A stretch of DNA of 64,000 bases from Lacrimispora xylanisolvens (lineage in GTDB: Bacteria > Bacillota > Clostridia > Lachnospirales > Lachnospiraceae), in contig NZ_PTJA01000018.1 in assembly GCF_002934545.1 (NCBI RefSeq), forward strand, positions 38,397-102,396, given 5' to 3'. Of this stretch, positions 28,201-33,865 are shown one piece after another (within the stretch, counting starts at the first letter, position 1; every line of letters begins with the position of its first letter). Below the pieces are notes generated by a model. It did no database searches and had not been told where the DNA came from. It worked only from the letters and a program-made list of their open reading frames with translations. The position numbers and the translations under genes were made by a program.

Positions 28201-28636
28201 AACAGACAGCAGCGGTCAATATTCAATAAAACGTCTGCCCGCAGACACGTATACATTTGTGGAGACGAGAGCACCATACGGATATCAGATTAACTCCAGT
28301 ATTACACCTCTGACTCTTGACGGCGTCAATAGCTTTACAATTACCGTACAGGATGAAAGAATCCGAGGGGATGGAGGAGATGATGATGGTCCAGGTCCAA
28401 GTCCTAGAACTCCTCAAAGTACTGTAACCATTATACCGGATCCGGTTCCGCTGGCAAATATGCCGGGAGACAGCCAGATTGATTTCGTTACAATTGATGA
28501 TGGGAATGTGCCTCTGGCAAAATTACCTAAGACAGGGGAACGAAAGTCCAATGCTGGAAAGGTGATGGTGGCACTGTCGGGCTTCATGCTGGCGCTCTAT
28601 GCGGCTGTTAATAAAAAAAAGAAGCCAGATAAGTAA
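13256..28636 (+). CDS. Giant LPXTG-anchored Cna-B/SpaA-type surface protein (5,126 residues)
   Basis: The start is the ATG 8 bp after AGGAGG; a GTG at 13250 is too close to it. Order, approximate residues: signal peptide 1-38; Ser/Ala/Pro stretch with SPSEATPSQA 40-65; unknown folded domain 69-199; Thr/Glu-rich acidic region 209-395; N-terminal adhesin-like domains 425-820; many Cna-B/SpaA prealbumin-like repeats 822-2965, each closing with a YxxxE edge such as YRITETKAPDGY; DUF11-like block 2965-3620; SdrD-B-like domain starting near 3628 (GRIWIDDDNNGIQ); more Cna-B 3827-5032; Gly/Asp/Pro linker; LPKTGE at 5090, a membrane helix and a KKKKPDK tail. I count at least 26 edges. Such Lys/Asn domains with a Glu normally form internal isopeptide bonds. 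It should be sortase-linked to peptidoglycan and extend far from the cell as an adhesin. No sortase gene is in the window. Ligand unknown. Confidence 0.93.
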   Translation: MKGAMKKIHRFKRVLAWLLTIAIVSGNVSQLTAITVYAGEYTERNTASPSNASKASPSEATPSQAKQVIDVKVTQSAIEKILKKDADRRPELKEDLIPFKGEQKDLVTEKLYEELEGKTLILQRKEGRAMYLVVVSDVLGDEPFSETDESDRIKQESILQSVQIIGVNGYKDRECEFRLRIVSDNFVVTDAQMDEYAVVGENSEEATLQNGLNNSTGGSTGAAAAAGTKAETIEETAAETQAAETTSGTKEDSSTENSETGADSSTENESEAVETQTGKYESQESISGETGEEKTEDVKQEEVKTEKAEPEEESNDSGNSVSGNELTVSKNEISGQQLSISRHQVPVLSEAQETVATPSEAASEPEQFDSADIVSIGDGKVLSGDEKSALMGVSSEEDNGFSLTSLFVQPSFSMVVPSYGITLLNMEVSDEAKLSPYETALSYYGEDATDKKDTVEINLDQSMTGEIKAGELFTYTITYTMQAAPLYEYAAGGKLSLFETYENAVIYFTVPAGITLEEQSGKVELDTSDSEKNVYKIQVGDENHSIRPGKSDNIIINAYIDGNGKRAVGETFTLPDNSVAFHADVKVEDKTDKDKVTYPGNIPTVTYATQPSQTQLQLISDDQWHIKKSVTPEDHAYSIIRDDEGNPQYVEITYLIEVGMYGNPGVISRDSAGTIYQTYGRTGFKEGSFHITDKLSITTPDSPVEMKPVSVRVTWGDGNSIPVDQKEDGSIVINSYKTQGQNGADHIYVSDLAPTYSSYLVTARYPFKPFVLKYNDPRVNESSVFTVLNQAHLEYVKLGTSQVMKDDSEAAVAVHEVNKPAVIQIAKLLDEGIGVLKPYDLTMEKEYPGSAEFEIYSVDAQGNQTPYDNYTVLDPNGKSIQKGTIAVNPSSEAGETISYTTGDRGSIQIQADPGTYVIKEGKKPAGTEYSYAVVDSKTFKDSQEIQFTIKAGENKEVKVVNNVVGKGAIEFYKKARTWDSVDAKESDLNALKGAQFTLYTKDNGTLTEVTTVQSDENGLVRFKPVTPGEYVIKEKSANGYIIDTREYPVTVKRGETSVLKEGSNYLVNTLNQAKVQVTKLLQKDDGTYQSVPQQYKGNFDNHFWFETTVDGSSWTRVSVNSRETYSLDGNSGFEAVLPVYDNGNRVIRYRVVEELPDGYSDGNPAESGFTTETKNSKTYLCKEFTLVPLKTASVEIKNNRQAILKLQKETWSFGNQWSSGWINTGNSNAGYQFKLYAADKNQKNYSEVTPGKIYVTDQNGIITAGNLDITKDYYWSESGSADRLEADEAEKNIDDAVVNGIKTPLIGPYTVSRESDANVKAYNIPQKVPYWLQKYDVTDNSKKITATFRITRVTDGVEVFKGDVTLDGTFISLDPGTKYRVEEVKAPDNYVGSEISEFTTPNGPINRELLKEWFWYPATTTHLKFYNKPFKTVNLKKVKYNSNGSADNSVKITFEVYQKDGDHFTAVTLPDSKNTIVSNTDTVMAPGTYYFKEILSSDIINPLFLMNNKADGQYEGYIIQNGTVYYGPATVTAAETTAEKNSNIYLNGSKSLENYQNSGRVMVTKRDALRKTPVSGAVFGIYLRSQFREADWANSIKNPIQTKTSGTNGQVTFDSSKLRIFDDSGNRIPYVIAEITPPSGYLPSYDVLTTTLTEGKTISTVNGDPSGTPLIIEDEPKLTIRTQKYWRDGWNDQFYEVNRALGNVNLALYKVNRDQPGIADFVQTQVTNEFDGIATFNDIDRKDTYYVAEVRVPTMSESKLSFELNMGNKEPLPLENGQPAKSLSVADLQTRYNAVSFSGKDLPANVDSLVRYTDPIFNYKSWVQFNVWKTCDGITFGGGTHDERHMVNGARFTLYKMLDDTRNLASIQMKDLADGSRFETEGQYESGTRIDPQTGKRQDGQFDTTILDDGYVYWLVEDQAAPGYVLEEGGKIAAVFVPDHWGYSGYDEIRHSYQSGRNEKIAVITNQHSGGGTGLENYHFQVALNKWLETAEKQYSLLGGAKFQIWLLDPENNEKLLPIDVVETGLESDGTHKTGYALSKTIRLDEVSNKLTELGKNPKDILQYNTEGDPVKLVLGLEEIYAPSKVTMDATLHVLNVTVPISKDYIDEQYFWDTGKATEFRLINKVSKEYPVTIKKYGYTPDTGTFQKTDDELDGMNIQKTPLSGVGFEVWQYQWNTSGYDYKKYGTYTTDSTGKILIPGGLPSGLYRMKETLTKEQNKQYITMYTGDNGLWRYFTVASTSLTVPVYNPKKPMLEIEKTAWNGERPEGLSGITFTLKTPSGGQVTAVTQKQGDGRYVAALNGLDSGTYTLLSEKLGSSAENTATDNYFQQQSVSVGYKPVADGNKVTLVPVADGIAGPLAALTVRNPRLAQLTLHKTDGEDKQSGDSMKGAEFRLEYMKFRTGTDLDGGVLRNVEDPAYDKPGDGFTALTKTLEDQGNGSYILKNCQPGWYRITETKAPDGYTVGTAPLVVAVTGDMTGTYQNTEVTFENRQKVTLTITKKLIFGDGFINDQDMKDKLPSQVVFDVYTYSDAQKDYKPVYDENNQPVTVTIHNFVAADGYYTAEGKIQLAQNPEGGAYYVKERENPDWMLTGESGVTNGKLWSDGYIQAGTGSDFTTKTPVAIGVENQYAKAKIRITKVDAADSTKKLTGAGFSLYSDQALTSYVGDFKEIGTSGIYEFLLSTKKFNPGTYYVKETNAPLGYLTIGTAVPEQGLTAETGKTTEITVENQGGIDFQITKYSGDGKTEAGKAGITFELYKKEAGDTWNYVTEGTTDAQGKLSFRGLKQESGYSYGLYEVPVKDHGFDTFRLEAFNGGSGTILPVTADLNKNGETIRNLDLYVLSDRNTKAPGVYQFTVHNQEALPLKLFKNDINKQDNPSSAINAFVKVTNKETGKQAGDIVSVPYGESGTTVMLLPGTYEIEETSITPNADGYVINPDDNRTVYKKEVTIEKGNIPSPLEFTNVKQKTGVNLEKSTQTTSLKDLWWNDGQVVTYTLTPGAVNTIPLDQYEVTDQGLTMLDTGKNVLDEKEYSNEKYTILSVKPGKAAQVNRLKEGKTGTIMADVTFYGFDGSQIGTVQTVRVSGDGEIGEIKPVGSRKVKSFKISYRDETLKGSTKNAYTLGQDFVPGTIAVTAKLNRQDATLADGSYKKDIKYIRNKADVSMKYRKWDVNGTLNSGQDASKAEALCDISVVQSQAPILSVSKNVNPVKGVQPGNELTYTLTVTNATTSSDEGIAPIQKPVLIDLVPLGVSVSGETSGEDRLLTAVALDRAPNGVTIDKTVRKVDPETGRETLFIRLNGNLQKGESVTVSVKAKVAGNIINYGKNILNTLFVTSDVLQPAFSLNHTGASFMINTSSGTKWPSNDLPSGALLPDEKYRSYGYASDSAENTMSTGTGIQLYKEVKGNLDTRYVSGTTTGKVAKSAEDTELTQYDGTVLYRLMVNNASSQDYVSQLQLMDILPVKGDYSTGNFERISDFRLKYDSIQSIEIENRKDTGSSGRKVQGFDYEISYSNKTFDNRDTAVAGKNAMLNNTSGFWSSSSSDPTAIRIKITDPEFYLAPGENLVVTYKTVVPYSTAKELEDVAYGYAVNDFATAYSYKEASLESIEKPFSQVQTSNSVQVLLVPGKVKVSGRIWIDDDNNGIQNESVNKDHLLTDLFPLLQSGYFKVSLMKFSKNGDDQTSMVPGTGDARFLFDSLTPAKPYDLPDSEITESIQDKWYSGTSLKLNSLKGDDPAHYQIEVNEGTMPKGFEDLILKLAKPNMLPDGENKKAGRSRVPKTLQEGGANYDESRDSNFNETKNGYSSEDFFLWSTAGEYDTTKDIGFVPYRSVTVKKTNKAQNPVEGAHFTVYGPFTNQEMDSLRNTIITNTNVLKTPASEGKTTLTDGEAVWNAGELLYYMNYIIVEDGAPAGYQLSDAVSSDMEAMDSYQVQGQKAWVLKSKEFKTEAEPIPSTVTVEDSYIAGSLDFTKIDGITKEQIAGASFQINKKSDVVKDAWDAMIASMKKDALSMGITDVKENSQGVSFKVTDGSVHITGIPLGSYTLSEIQVPDGYDISKKLEETAFEITLDGQKAQLNNIEGNVIENTRTEYSLSIRKADNAGNEAVKGISFSISGPGKYESNTWNPFSRNKFKVNDPENTGYEVKQTGNDGVVTWNLPYGDYELTELPAPGYQAIEPFYVRIGQDGAVSLLNAKDRTDIVLDSQEQKTINVVVTNNVLTAPIVIEKMDGESKSLITGAWFELSGTSLVEGAFKKYLSNGNVTGSGVSNVTTKTNGDVLSVTFRVDGLGDSKQGKLTQIPYGTYTLKETQAPAGYLFGGDYGFIKEFELKEPEGISLTGSEAVINTPHELTIEKRDKSTNALLSNAEFILMTPEGKYVSLDGNNSFTGLTDKKEEGSSFTTSSSGTVTVKRLPAGNYVLKEIKAPENYSVSADTEISVLETGNTDRIQVFDARERAKIRINKAASHNHEMRLSGAVFDIYSDQGLTALAGTITTGTDGLGESQMLPLGTYYLKEKVSPAGFEAGSRVYEVTLKADSESSNVTTDGSEFVFNDYGTGNLTFDKVDGVTEKLLPSAEFSITKRTTQIEGTYEDFADKLLKTSVEELEAMGIRDVQKDGDSIRFTALSGHVDIGNIPYGTYTLKEEKAPEGYLSLNGKAEFEFTLSADQKNAKLNEDNQVVNDRAQFVIKLKKTDNLKRSISGISFYILGPGKYEDNGILSVFGASRFHTLPDAGNGTFVTGDDGTISLGLKHGDYQIREAATDRYDSIEPFYIRVDEKGKVSILKDNSKAVSVDNDSEASLTVTNQISTGSMSLEKVDSEDTNKRLAGAEFTLTNVSTMVPGAWDSYRSLAASDGASWTPENVNGSSIVFTLSGKAVITNLPYGTYRITETKAPSGYLLGTQPWSREFTLSQSETSELYVKPALFEKTKGAVENQPSKVIVVKTNAVFADIRLGGAEFIVKASKDGYVKLNNGSFAGYTANEKEATRFETDSSGQYSIKRLPADTYTFVETRAPYGYQINSSITPLTLDGVNSFTITVQDERIRGDGGDDDGPGPSPRTPQSTVTIIPDPVPLANMPGDSQIDFVTIDDGNVPLAKLPKTGERKSNAGKVMVALSGFMLALYAAVNKKKKPDK
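25136..26605 (+). repeat. Four-domain Cna-B cassette, copy 1 (inside the giant gene)
   Basis: Protein residues about 3961-4450. Four successive domains start SLDFTKIDG, YSLSIRKAD, APIVIEKMDG and HELTIEKRD. Each has a counterpart at the same place in the second cassette (26906-28367), including the GPGKYE loop in the second domain and EPFYVR after it. This is protein-level duplication; the DNA has diverged. Confidence 0.75.
26906..28367 (+). repeat. Four-domain Cna-B cassette, copy 2 (inside the giant gene)
   Basis: Residues about 4551-5032, starting NLTFDKVDG, FVIKLKKTD, GSMSLEKVD and SKVIVVKTN. Shared landmarks with copy 1: a helix-like insert before MGI-D-V in the first domain, GPGKYE and IEPFYIR in the second, GAW-type inserts in the third, KRLPA in the fourth. 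One extra Cna-B domain (26605-26905) separates the copies. Confidence 0.75.
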
Positions 28637-28654
28637 AATATAGGAAATGGTTTA

Positions 28655-28683
28655 TTGACTTTACTAAATTAACTTGCTATAAT
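28655..28683 (+). promoter_or_regulatory. Strong sigma-A promoter upstream of gdhA
   Basis: TTGACT (28655-28660), exactly 17 bp, TATAAT (28678-28683). Transcription should begin near 28690, only about 20 bp before the hairpin at 28708-28737 and about 118 bp before the gdhA start. Confidence 0.75.
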
Positions 28684-28707
28684 TTTAAAAAGTTATGGCG
28701 GGGAGAT

Positions 28708-28742
28708 AAGGCCGGAACTTTAAGGGGTTCCGGCCTTATTTT
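28708..28742 (+). terminator. Terminator hairpin between the giant gene and gdhA (possible gdhA leader attenuator)
   Basis: AAGGCCGGAAC (28708-28718) pairs perfectly with GTTCCGGCCTT (28727-28737) around an 8-nt loop, followed by ATTTT. It ends transcription of the giant gene, but it also lies downstream of the promoter at 28655-28683, so gdhA transcripts must pass it. This could be attenuation or a very short RNA. Confidence 0.8.
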
Positions 28743-28756
28743 AACATTTGGAATAA

Positions 28757-30145
<1,389 letters not shown>

Positions 30146-30150
30146 GACCG

Positions 30151-30190
30151 GGTCCGTACCTTTTTTTGGAAGGTACGGACCTGAATTTAT
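30151..30190 (+). terminator. gdhA terminator
   Basis: GGTCCGTACC (30151-30160) pairs with GGTACGGACC (30172-30181), a perfect 10-bp stem with a T-rich loop, followed by TGAATTTATT. The downstream U-tract is interrupted, so efficiency is uncertain. Confidence 0.7.
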
Positions 30191-30231
30191 TAACATCAAA
30201 AATTTTACTGGAATTCTCAAATGTTTTAGTA

Positions 30232-30280
30232 TATAATAAACCGTAAGGCTTGAGGCGGAGTATTCTTCGCCTTATTGTTT
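30232..30280 (+). promoter_or_regulatory. -10 box and leader hairpin before the DUF3881 gene
   Basis: TATAAT at 30232-30237 (weak -35 TGGAAT 17 bp upstream) is followed by AGGCGGA (30253-30259) pairing with TTCGCCT (30266-30272) and TATTGTTTT. The 7-bp hairpin with a T-rich tail sits 50 bp before the coding start and could attenuate transcription. Confidence 0.4.
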
Positions 30281-30324
30281 TCCTGAAAATTATCTTAGAA
30301 AAACAGAAAGCAGGTGATGATTCT

Positions 30325-31212
30325 ATGCATAAATTCTTAAGAACCATAGGTTTCAGTCTTTATGAAAAAGACAGGGAAATTGATAAGCTGTTAGATAAGC
30401 TCTGTGAAGATCTGTCCGATGTAAAAAGGATACAGATTGACGAAGAGTCCAATCTGTGTGAAATCCGAAGAGAAGTGGCGCCCGGAATGGGGATTGCCAT
30501 CTATGGAGAGATGGACCGGGATGGAAAGTTTCAAAGAATGTACTATTACCCATATTTAAAAAGCAGTGATATAACTTCAGAAGTATCATGCTCCATACAG
30601 CGTCACACAGAACGGGAAACCTACGCCGGGCTTTTAGACGAATATAAAGTTGGAATTTCTCTGATTTTTTATATAGACAATTCCTTTGAATGCAGAGAAC
30701 GGATCATAGACCATCATTCCATGGATACCAGTTATTCATGCCTTACGGGTCTTGCAGTCAGCGGTAAGGTTCTTCTTCCCATTCAGAAGTCAGATAAGCA
30801 AAGGGAAAAGGCAAGAGTAGCTGCAAAGGATCGCAATAATCTGTTAGAGGCGGCTAAGAACGGCGATGAAGATGCGATGGAGACATTAACCATCGAGGAC
30901 ATTGATCTCTATTCCCAGGCGTCAAGACGGGTTATGAAAGAAGACTTGTATTCCATTATTGATTCGTGCTTTATGCCGTGCGGTGTAGAATGCGATCAGT
31001 ATTCTGTAATTGGTGAGATTATTAAAATTGATGAGATGAAGAACCATATTACAGAAGAAGAGGTATACGATTTTACTCTTGAATGCAGTGATTTAATTTT
31101 CCATGTCTGTATCGCGAAAAAAGATTTAACGGGAACACCGGAAGTCGGACGCAGATTCAAAGGACAGATCTGGATGCAGGGAACTGTAAAATTCAAGGAA
31201 TCAGAGGAATAA
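30325..31212 (+). CDS. DUF3881-like protein
   Basis: 295 residues from an ATG preceded by AGGTGAT; an in-frame extension to 30250 covers the leader hairpin and is rejected. The N-terminus (MHKFLRTIGFS) and overall pattern match the DUF3881 family of Lachnospiraceae as I recall it. No catalytic motif, signal peptide or membrane segment is visible; the middle contains an acidic helical stretch (AAKNGDEDAMETL) and the end is beta-rich. Function unknown. It lies between gdhA and a tRNA gene, both separately promoted. Confidence 0.65.
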   Translation: MHKFLRTIGFSLYEKDREIDKLLDKLCEDLSDVKRIQIDEESNLCEIRREVAPGMGIAIYGEMDRDGKFQRMYYYPYLKSSDITSEVSCSIQRHTERETYAGLLDEYKVGISLIFYIDNSFECRERIIDHHSMDTSYSCLTGLAVSGKVLLPIQKSDKQREKARVAAKDRNNLLEAAKNGDEDAMETLTIEDIDLYSQASRRVMKEDLYSIIDSCFMPCGVECDQYSVIGEIIKIDEMKNHITEEEVYDFTLECSDLIFHVCIAKKDLTGTPEVGRRFKGQIWMQGTVKFKESEE

Positions 31213-31225
31213 ATCCAAGAATGAC

Positions 31226-31254
31226 TTGACGAATTCTTTATATTTGAATATAAT
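31226..31254 (+). promoter_or_regulatory. tRNA-Arg promoter
   Basis: TTGACG (31226-31231), 17 bp, TATAAT (31249-31254), 41 bp before the mature tRNA. A good sigma-A promoter. Confidence 0.75.
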
Positions 31255-31264
31255 AAGTTTTGAA

Positions 31265-31291
31265 CTGTGCTGCAGGCTGCCTGCAGCACAG
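31265..31291 (+). other. Perfect 12-bp hairpin in the tRNA-Arg precursor leader
   Basis: CTGTGCTGCAGG (31265-31276) pairs with CCTGCAGCACAG (31280-31291) around a 3-nt loop, starting about where transcription should begin and ending 4 bp before the tRNA. There is no U-tract, so it is not a terminator; it may be a 5'-leader element affecting RNase P processing or transcript stability. Confidence 0.6.
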
Positions 31292-31295
31292 AGAT

Positions 31296-31369
31296 GTTTC
31301 CGTAGCTCAGCTGGATAGAGCGACCGCCTCCTAAGCGGTAGGCCGGGTGTTCAAATCACCTCGGGAACG
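31296..31369 (+). tRNA. tRNA-Arg, anticodon CCT
   Basis: 74 nt fold as a cloverleaf: acceptor GTTTCCG/CGGGAAC with one G-U pair, D stem GCTC/GAGC, anticodon stem ACCGC/GCGGT with loop CTCCTAA (anticodon CCT, reads AGG), and a T arm with TTCAAAT. The CCA end is not encoded and must be added. It has its own promoter and terminator. Confidence 0.95.
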
Positions 31370-31373
31370 GGAT

Positions 31374-31413
31374 AAGGTATCGAAACCGTAATGGGTTTCG
31401 GTACCTTTTTTTT
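31374..31413 (+). terminator. tRNA-Arg terminator
   Basis: AAGGTATCGAAACC (31374-31387) pairs with GGTTTCGGTACCTT (31394-31407) with one G-U pair, followed by a run of T to 31413. Strong intrinsic terminator. Confidence 0.88.
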
Positions 31414-31503
31414 ACTTTTATTATGAAAAAAAGGAAAAATATGGTATTATTAAACTCAGATGTGGCGATAAAAAACAATTAAAAAAGAGCATGGAGGGTA
31501 ATA

Positions 31504-32640
31504 ATGGCACTTTTTAATGTAATAAAATATAATGGAGAACCAGATGTCTTCGCATGGAAGTACCCAGACGAAGAGTTGGGTACATGGACGCAGCTTGTCG
31601 TCAGTGAATCCCAGGAGGCAGTTTTATTCAAGGGTGGTGAGGCCCTTGATGTTTTTAAGAGAGGAACTCATACTCTGGAAACTGCTAATGTGCCAATTTT
31701 AAATAAGATTATAAACCTTCCCTTTGGTGGTAAATCTCCTTTTACCGCTGAGGTGTGGTATGTGAACAAAGCGTCTTCACTTGATATAAAGTGGGGCACT
31801 CCATCACCAATACAGATACAGGATCCTAAATTTGGTTTGTTTATTCCAGTACGTTCTAACGGTATATTTGGAATAAAGATTTCAGATTCAAAAGAGTTTC
31901 TTACGAAAATGGTTGGAACATTGCCCTCATTTGACAAACCTGGTCTGGTAAAATTTTTTAGGGGTATCTATATTACAAAAGTAAAAGACGCAATTTCAAC
32001 TTATTTGCTGAAACGACAAATCAGCGTACTAGAAATCAATGCGTATATAGACGAGTTATCTCAATTTTTGAAAGAACAGCTTATGCCGGTTATGTCTGAA
32101 TATGGAATAGAATTAGTTAGTTTCTATGTAAATGATGTCAGTGTGCCTGAAGATGATACTGCAGTAAAGAAATTAAAAGATGCATTGGCTAAAAAAGCGG
32201 AGATGAATATACTGGGTTATAATTATCAGCAGGAACGATCATTTGATACAATGGAACATGTTGCTGGAAATCCCGGATCTATATCAGCGCCATTTATGAG
32301 TGCGGGTATGGGACTTGGTATGGGAACGGGCTTTGGAAACACATTAAATGCCATGACACAGTCATTGAATCTTGGACAGGAGTCGGGAGCAGTATGCCCC
32401 AATTGTCATTCTGTTAAGAGAAATGATCAGAGATACTGTGGTACCTGCGGATATGATTTCACCAATCCAACCGGCCCAAATTTATCTCAAAAATGTCCAG
32501 GATGTGGCGGGAGCATACCAGTAAATGCACGGTTTTGCCCGGAGTGCGGTAAAAATATCACCATTACCTGTTCCAAGTGTGGTGCTACAATGAATGGCAA
32601 GTCAAACTTCTGTCCGGAATGTGGGGAGAAATTTGTTTAG
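31504..32640 (+). CDS. SPFH-domain protein with C-terminal zinc ribbons (YdjI-like)
   Basis: 378 residues. Residues 1-245 form a SPFH/virion-core-like domain (ALFNVIKYNGEPDVFAWKYP, VVSESQEAVLFKGGEALDVF, GTHTLETANVPILNKI) of the type found in Bacillus YdjI. A Gly/Met-rich linker (GAGMGLGMG-like, about 255-285) follows, then three CxxC pairs forming two or three zinc ribbons: CPNCHSVKRNDQRYCGTCG, CPGCGGSIPVNARFCPECG, CSKCGATMNGKSNFCPECG. No signal peptide; SPFH proteins oligomerise at membranes. The start follows GGAGGG. It leads a four-gene AT-rich cluster with three membrane proteins that also end in zinc ribbons, so they may assemble together. Role in envelope stress is inference from YdjI-like relatives. 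Confidence 0.82.
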   Translation: MALFNVIKYNGEPDVFAWKYPDEELGTWTQLVVSESQEAVLFKGGEALDVFKRGTHTLETANVPILNKIINLPFGGKSPFTAEVWYVNKASSLDIKWGTPSPIQIQDPKFGLFIPVRSNGIFGIKISDSKEFLTKMVGTLPSFDKPGLVKFFRGIYITKVKDAISTYLLKRQISVLEINAYIDELSQFLKEQLMPVMSEYGIELVSFYVNDVSVPEDDTAVKKLKDALAKKAEMNILGYNYQQERSFDTMEHVAGNPGSISAPFMSAGMGLGMGTGFGNTLNAMTQSLNLGQESGAVCPNCHSVKRNDQRYCGTCGYDFTNPTGPNLSQKCPGCGGSIPVNARFCPECGKNITITCSKCGATMNGKSNFCPECGEKFV

Positions 32641-32664
32641 AAGAATATTTTAAAGGAGAATAAA

Positions 32665-33264
32665 ATGCAAAGGGAGTATAGATTTCCTGGGTGGCTGGCT
32701 ATCATCTTATGGTTTGTATTCTTTTGGCCTGTAGGTATATATAAGCTTAATGAAAGAATCAAAATAGACAAACCAGGGGCAAAACATAATTGTAGAATTA
32801 TGTTTATATTTGGCGTGATATTAATGGTTTTTAATATTTGGCTGCTGGGGAGTGCGCATATAAATTTTGGAGATATTAAAACGTTTTACCCTGTATTAAT
32901 CATAATGTTATTTCCTAATTTTTATATATTCTTGAGAGCAGTGTTATTAAAAAAAGAAGCAGATTACTATGAGAAGCAACGAATTGCATCAATTAATGAA
33001 AGTAAAAAATTTTTAAATAAAATGACAGATGATTTTATGAAAGATTTTAAAGATTTCCAAAATCAGACTACAATTTTATTTACTCAAAATCAAACAACTT
33101 ATATGAATAAACAGGAAAATAATTGTGAAATGCCCAACAGGAGTTATGAGAAGGATACACAAAGGAATCCTAAGGTAGTCATTTGTCAAAGTTGCGGTGG
33201 AAAGAATACGGTTATTACAGGAACAGTAAGTGAATGTGAATACTGTGGATCACCATTATCATAA
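32665..33264 (+). CDS. Membrane protein with C-terminal zinc ribbon, paralog 1
   Basis: 199 residues, start after AAAGGAG, 24 bp after the SPFH gene. Three hydrophobic segments (about 9-25, 45-63, 72-92) are followed by a charged helical region (KKFLNKMTDDFMKDFKDF) and a C-terminal zinc ribbon: CQSCGGKN, then CEYCGSPLS at the very end. The N-terminal WLAIILWFVFFWPVGIY and the PGAKHNCRIM segment match paralog 3 (33862-34491). Unknown function; shared tails with the next two genes suggest a common partner. AT-rich relative to the window. Confidence 0.75.
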   Translation: MQREYRFPGWLAIILWFVFFWPVGIYKLNERIKIDKPGAKHNCRIMFIFGVILMVFNIWLLGSAHINFGDIKTFYPVLIIMLFPNFYIFLRAVLLKKEADYYEKQRIASINESKKFLNKMTDDFMKDFKDFQNQTTILFTQNQTTYMNKQENNCEMPNRSYEKDTQRNPKVVICQSCGGKNTVITGTVSECEYCGSPLS

Positions 33265-33322
33265 GTGGCACCTAGATAAAATACAACTAATCTAGATAAT
33301 ATGAAAGTAAAGGTGAGAAACA

Positions 33323-33865
33323 GTGAGAAGCTCGGAATCCCATATTAGCTTTGGACATTTTATTGCAAATTCAATGATCGGCTTAGGTATTTTTAATACA
33401 ATTATTTTTGGTACGTTTACCCTATCGGTAATGATGCATCCAGAATTATCTTTTGTGTATCGTATCTTAGGTTTTTTAATTACTGGCTGCGGAATATCAC
33501 TTATTGTTTTTGGAAAAAAACGAATGAAGCTAATAGATGAATTTAGAAGATATCAAATACTTTTGAGTACAAATTCTTCAGGCTCTATTGTGTCTCTTGC
33601 CAATGCAATTAATAGTCCTAAAGAAGAAGTAATTAAAAAACTAAATTTAATGATAAAGCGAAAATTTTTTAAGGATGTCTATATTGACATTGCGTCAGAA
33701 TGTATTTTACCAGGAACTAAAGTGGTATCTCAAAGAAAAATCGAAGAAAAACAGAATTTTGTTACCGTGACATGCCACAATTGTGGAGCAAGCAATAAAA
33801 TAATAAATGGAAAGGTTGGTGAGTGTGAGTATTGTGGCTCACCACTGAGTTGGAAGAAAAAATGA
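33323..33865 (+). CDS. Membrane protein with C-terminal zinc ribbon, paralog 2
   Basis: 180 residues from a GTG start supported by AAAGGTG. Two hydrophobic helices (about 12-34, 47-65), then a winged-helix-like stretch (SIVSLANAINSPKEEVIKKL, MIKRKFFKDVYID) and a zinc ribbon with CHNCGASNK and CEYCGSPLSWKKK. The middle region is similar to that of paralog 3. The stop overlaps the next ATG (ATGA). Function unknown. Confidence 0.72.
   Translation: MRSSESHISFGHFIANSMIGLGIFNTIIFGTFTLSVMMHPELSFVYRILGFLITGCGISLIVFGKKRMKLIDEFRRYQILLSTNSSGSIVSLANAINSPKEEVIKKLNLMIKRKFFKDVYIDIASECILPGTKVVSQRKIEEKQNFVTVTCHNCGASNKIINGKVGECEYCGSPLSWKKK

Noticed and set aside
28360..28380. RGD tripeptide in the giant protein as an integrin-binding site
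   Set aside because: It occurs once in a Gly/Asp-rich linker next to the wall anchor and could easily be chance.
13256..28636. Repeat-rich DNA as a CRISPR array or mobile repeat
   Set aside because: The periodicity is at protein level (Cna-B domains) with diverged DNA; there are no short identical repeats with spacers and no cas genes.
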